This document shows positions 13,854 to 14,515 of a stretch of 14,515 nucleotides of DNA, piece after piece. The first letter of the stretch is position 1, and each line of letters opens with the position of its first letter. The stretch lies in assembly GCA_051654865.1 (NCBI GenBank), contig JBOFYV010000018.1, positions 1-14,515 on the forward strand, in the 5' to 3' direction. The translations under genes and the position numbers were made by a program. A model generated the notes under the pieces. It made no database searches. It was given only the letters and a program-made list of their open reading frames with translations, and had not been told where the DNA came from. This DNA comes from JBOFOR01 sp051654865 (GTDB taxonomy: Bacteria > Bacillota > Clostridia > Peptostreptococcales > Peptostreptococcaceae).

Positions 13854-14515
13854 TTTTTTTATTAAGCTATTAATTTCTAATTTCTTGAACTTCTCATTCA
13901 TCTTGTCCTTATCTATGTTTAAGATAAATTTATCTATATCTAGGTTTTGTATTTCTTCTATATCTAACTTTATAGTAGCAAGTTTTTTACTTATAAAAGC
14001 ATCTTCTCTGTATGTTTTTAAGTTTTTAATAGGAGATCTTTTAATTCCTAACTCTTCTTTGTAATATGTAGCCATCTCTTTTTCGCCTTTTGCATCTAAA
14101 TCATCTATTGCTTTATAAATCTCCTCAACAGAACCATAGTGTGCTATAAGCGGTCTAGATGATGTAGGACCTACTCCCTTTACACCTTTTATATTATCAG
14201 ACTTATCTCCTTCAATCGCCTTTACATCAATTATCTGTATAGGATCTACACATTCAAAATGTTTTACATACTCCGGAGTATATTCAAATACGCCACTAGG
14301 AATATCTAATTGTTTCTTATCTATTCCTAATTCCTCATACATTGTATCAGCTTTTCCAGTTACCATCCATACCTTTGTATAATCAGATACTAGCTGTAGG
14401 TAGTCTCCATCCTTTGTATGAAGATATATTGGTATTTCTTTTTCAAACTTCTTAGCCAAACTACCTGCAAAATCATCCGCTTCATATTCCATTTGTGAAA
14501 ACACTGGAATATTTA
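13851..14515 (-). CDS. 5'-3' exonuclease (Pol I N-terminal/FEN-like), N-terminus cut by window edge
   Basis: This is a flap/5'-nuclease of the type found at the N-terminus of DNA polymerase I and as stand-alone proteins such as YpcP/ExoIX, acting on primers and flaps in replication and repair. Codons for 220 residues are visible, and the frame stays open through the window end. The GTG at 14504 is therefore not the start: the preceding codons read NIP and continue the conserved NIPVFSQMEYEADD. Motifs are EADD (visible residues 11-14), TKDGDYLQLV (33-42) with the metal-binding Asp pair, and GDKSDNIKGVKGVG (102-115), the helix-3-turn-helix DNA-binding part. About 80-110 residues should be missing. 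No polymerase domain follows, so it is a free-standing nuclease. The pentapeptide gene begins 10 nt after its stop. Confidence 0.93.
   Translation of the reverse strand, partial: NIPVFSQMEYEADDFAGSLAKKFEKEIPIYLHTKDGDYLQLVSDYTKVWMVTGKADTMYEELGIDKKQLDIPSGVFEYTPEYVKHFECVDPIQIIDVKAIEGDKSDNIKGVKGVGPTSSRPLIAHYGSVEEIYKAIDDLDAKGEKEMATYYKEELGIKRSPIKNLKTYREDAFISKKLATIKLDIEEIQNLDIDKFILNIDKDKMNEKFKKLEINSLIKK

Noticed and set aside
13545..14064. Two overlapping plus-strand frames opposite the pentapeptide and exonuclease genes
   Set aside because: Both are shadows; the minus-strand genes have recognisable motifs and ribosome sites.
14502..14504. GTG as start of the exonuclease
   Set aside because: The frame continues upstream to the window edge with conserved residues (NIP before VFSQMEYEADD), so this is an internal Val codon.

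Overview
The window looks like chromosome from a low-GC, AT-rich Gram-positive anaerobe of the class Clostridia, most likely Peptostreptococcaceae (the Clostridioides/Paraclostridium/Romboutsia neighbourhood). The reasons are the very AT-rich codon use, the strong G-rich ribosome binding sites, the gene order mutS-mutL-miaA-hfq, an Hfq with an Asn-rich tail, and a Bacillus-type intracellular subtilisin. The taxonomic call is inference from protein flavour and gene order; no 16S or other phylogenetic marker was compared.

All genes but one lie on the minus strand, so they read from right to left. At the right edge is an operon of three: the C-terminal part of a 5'-3' exonuclease (cut by the window end), a 214-residue pentapeptide-repeat protein, and a MATE-family multidrug exporter. 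The gaps are 10 and 21 nt. This operon converges on the only plus-strand gene (10795-11793), a two-TM protein with a CHASE3/four-helix-bundle-like sensor region and no recognisable output domain. The two transcripts share one compact terminator hairpin that contains both stop codons. That gene diverges from mutS across a 191-nt region.

The centre is the DNA-repair and RNA-modification block: mutS (GTG start), mutL (endonuclease-type), miaA and hfq, ending in a strong hairpin at 4287-4326. The mutS, mutL and miaA genes are separated by 33 and 16 nt. The hfq gene follows miaA after 95 nt with no terminator between, so it is probably read through from the operon.

Left of hfq come two small envelope-type proteins of unknown function (3619-4083 and 3361-3549, start corrected from the RBS), closed by a terminator at 3288-3313. 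Next is a membrane-anchored M28 zinc peptidase with a multi-TM C-terminal half (1492-3168) and its own terminator. A 27-codon acidic mini-gene (1144-1227) has a near-perfect RBS and its own terminator. At the left edge is a truncated intracellular serine protease of the IspA type (1-881).

No tRNA, rRNA, CRISPR array, IS element or prophage gene was seen. Most of the window is conserved housekeeping DNA. The less ordinary parts are the acidic mini-gene, the output-less sensor protein beside mutS, the exonuclease/pentapeptide/MATE operon, and inverted repeats over two protease promoters.
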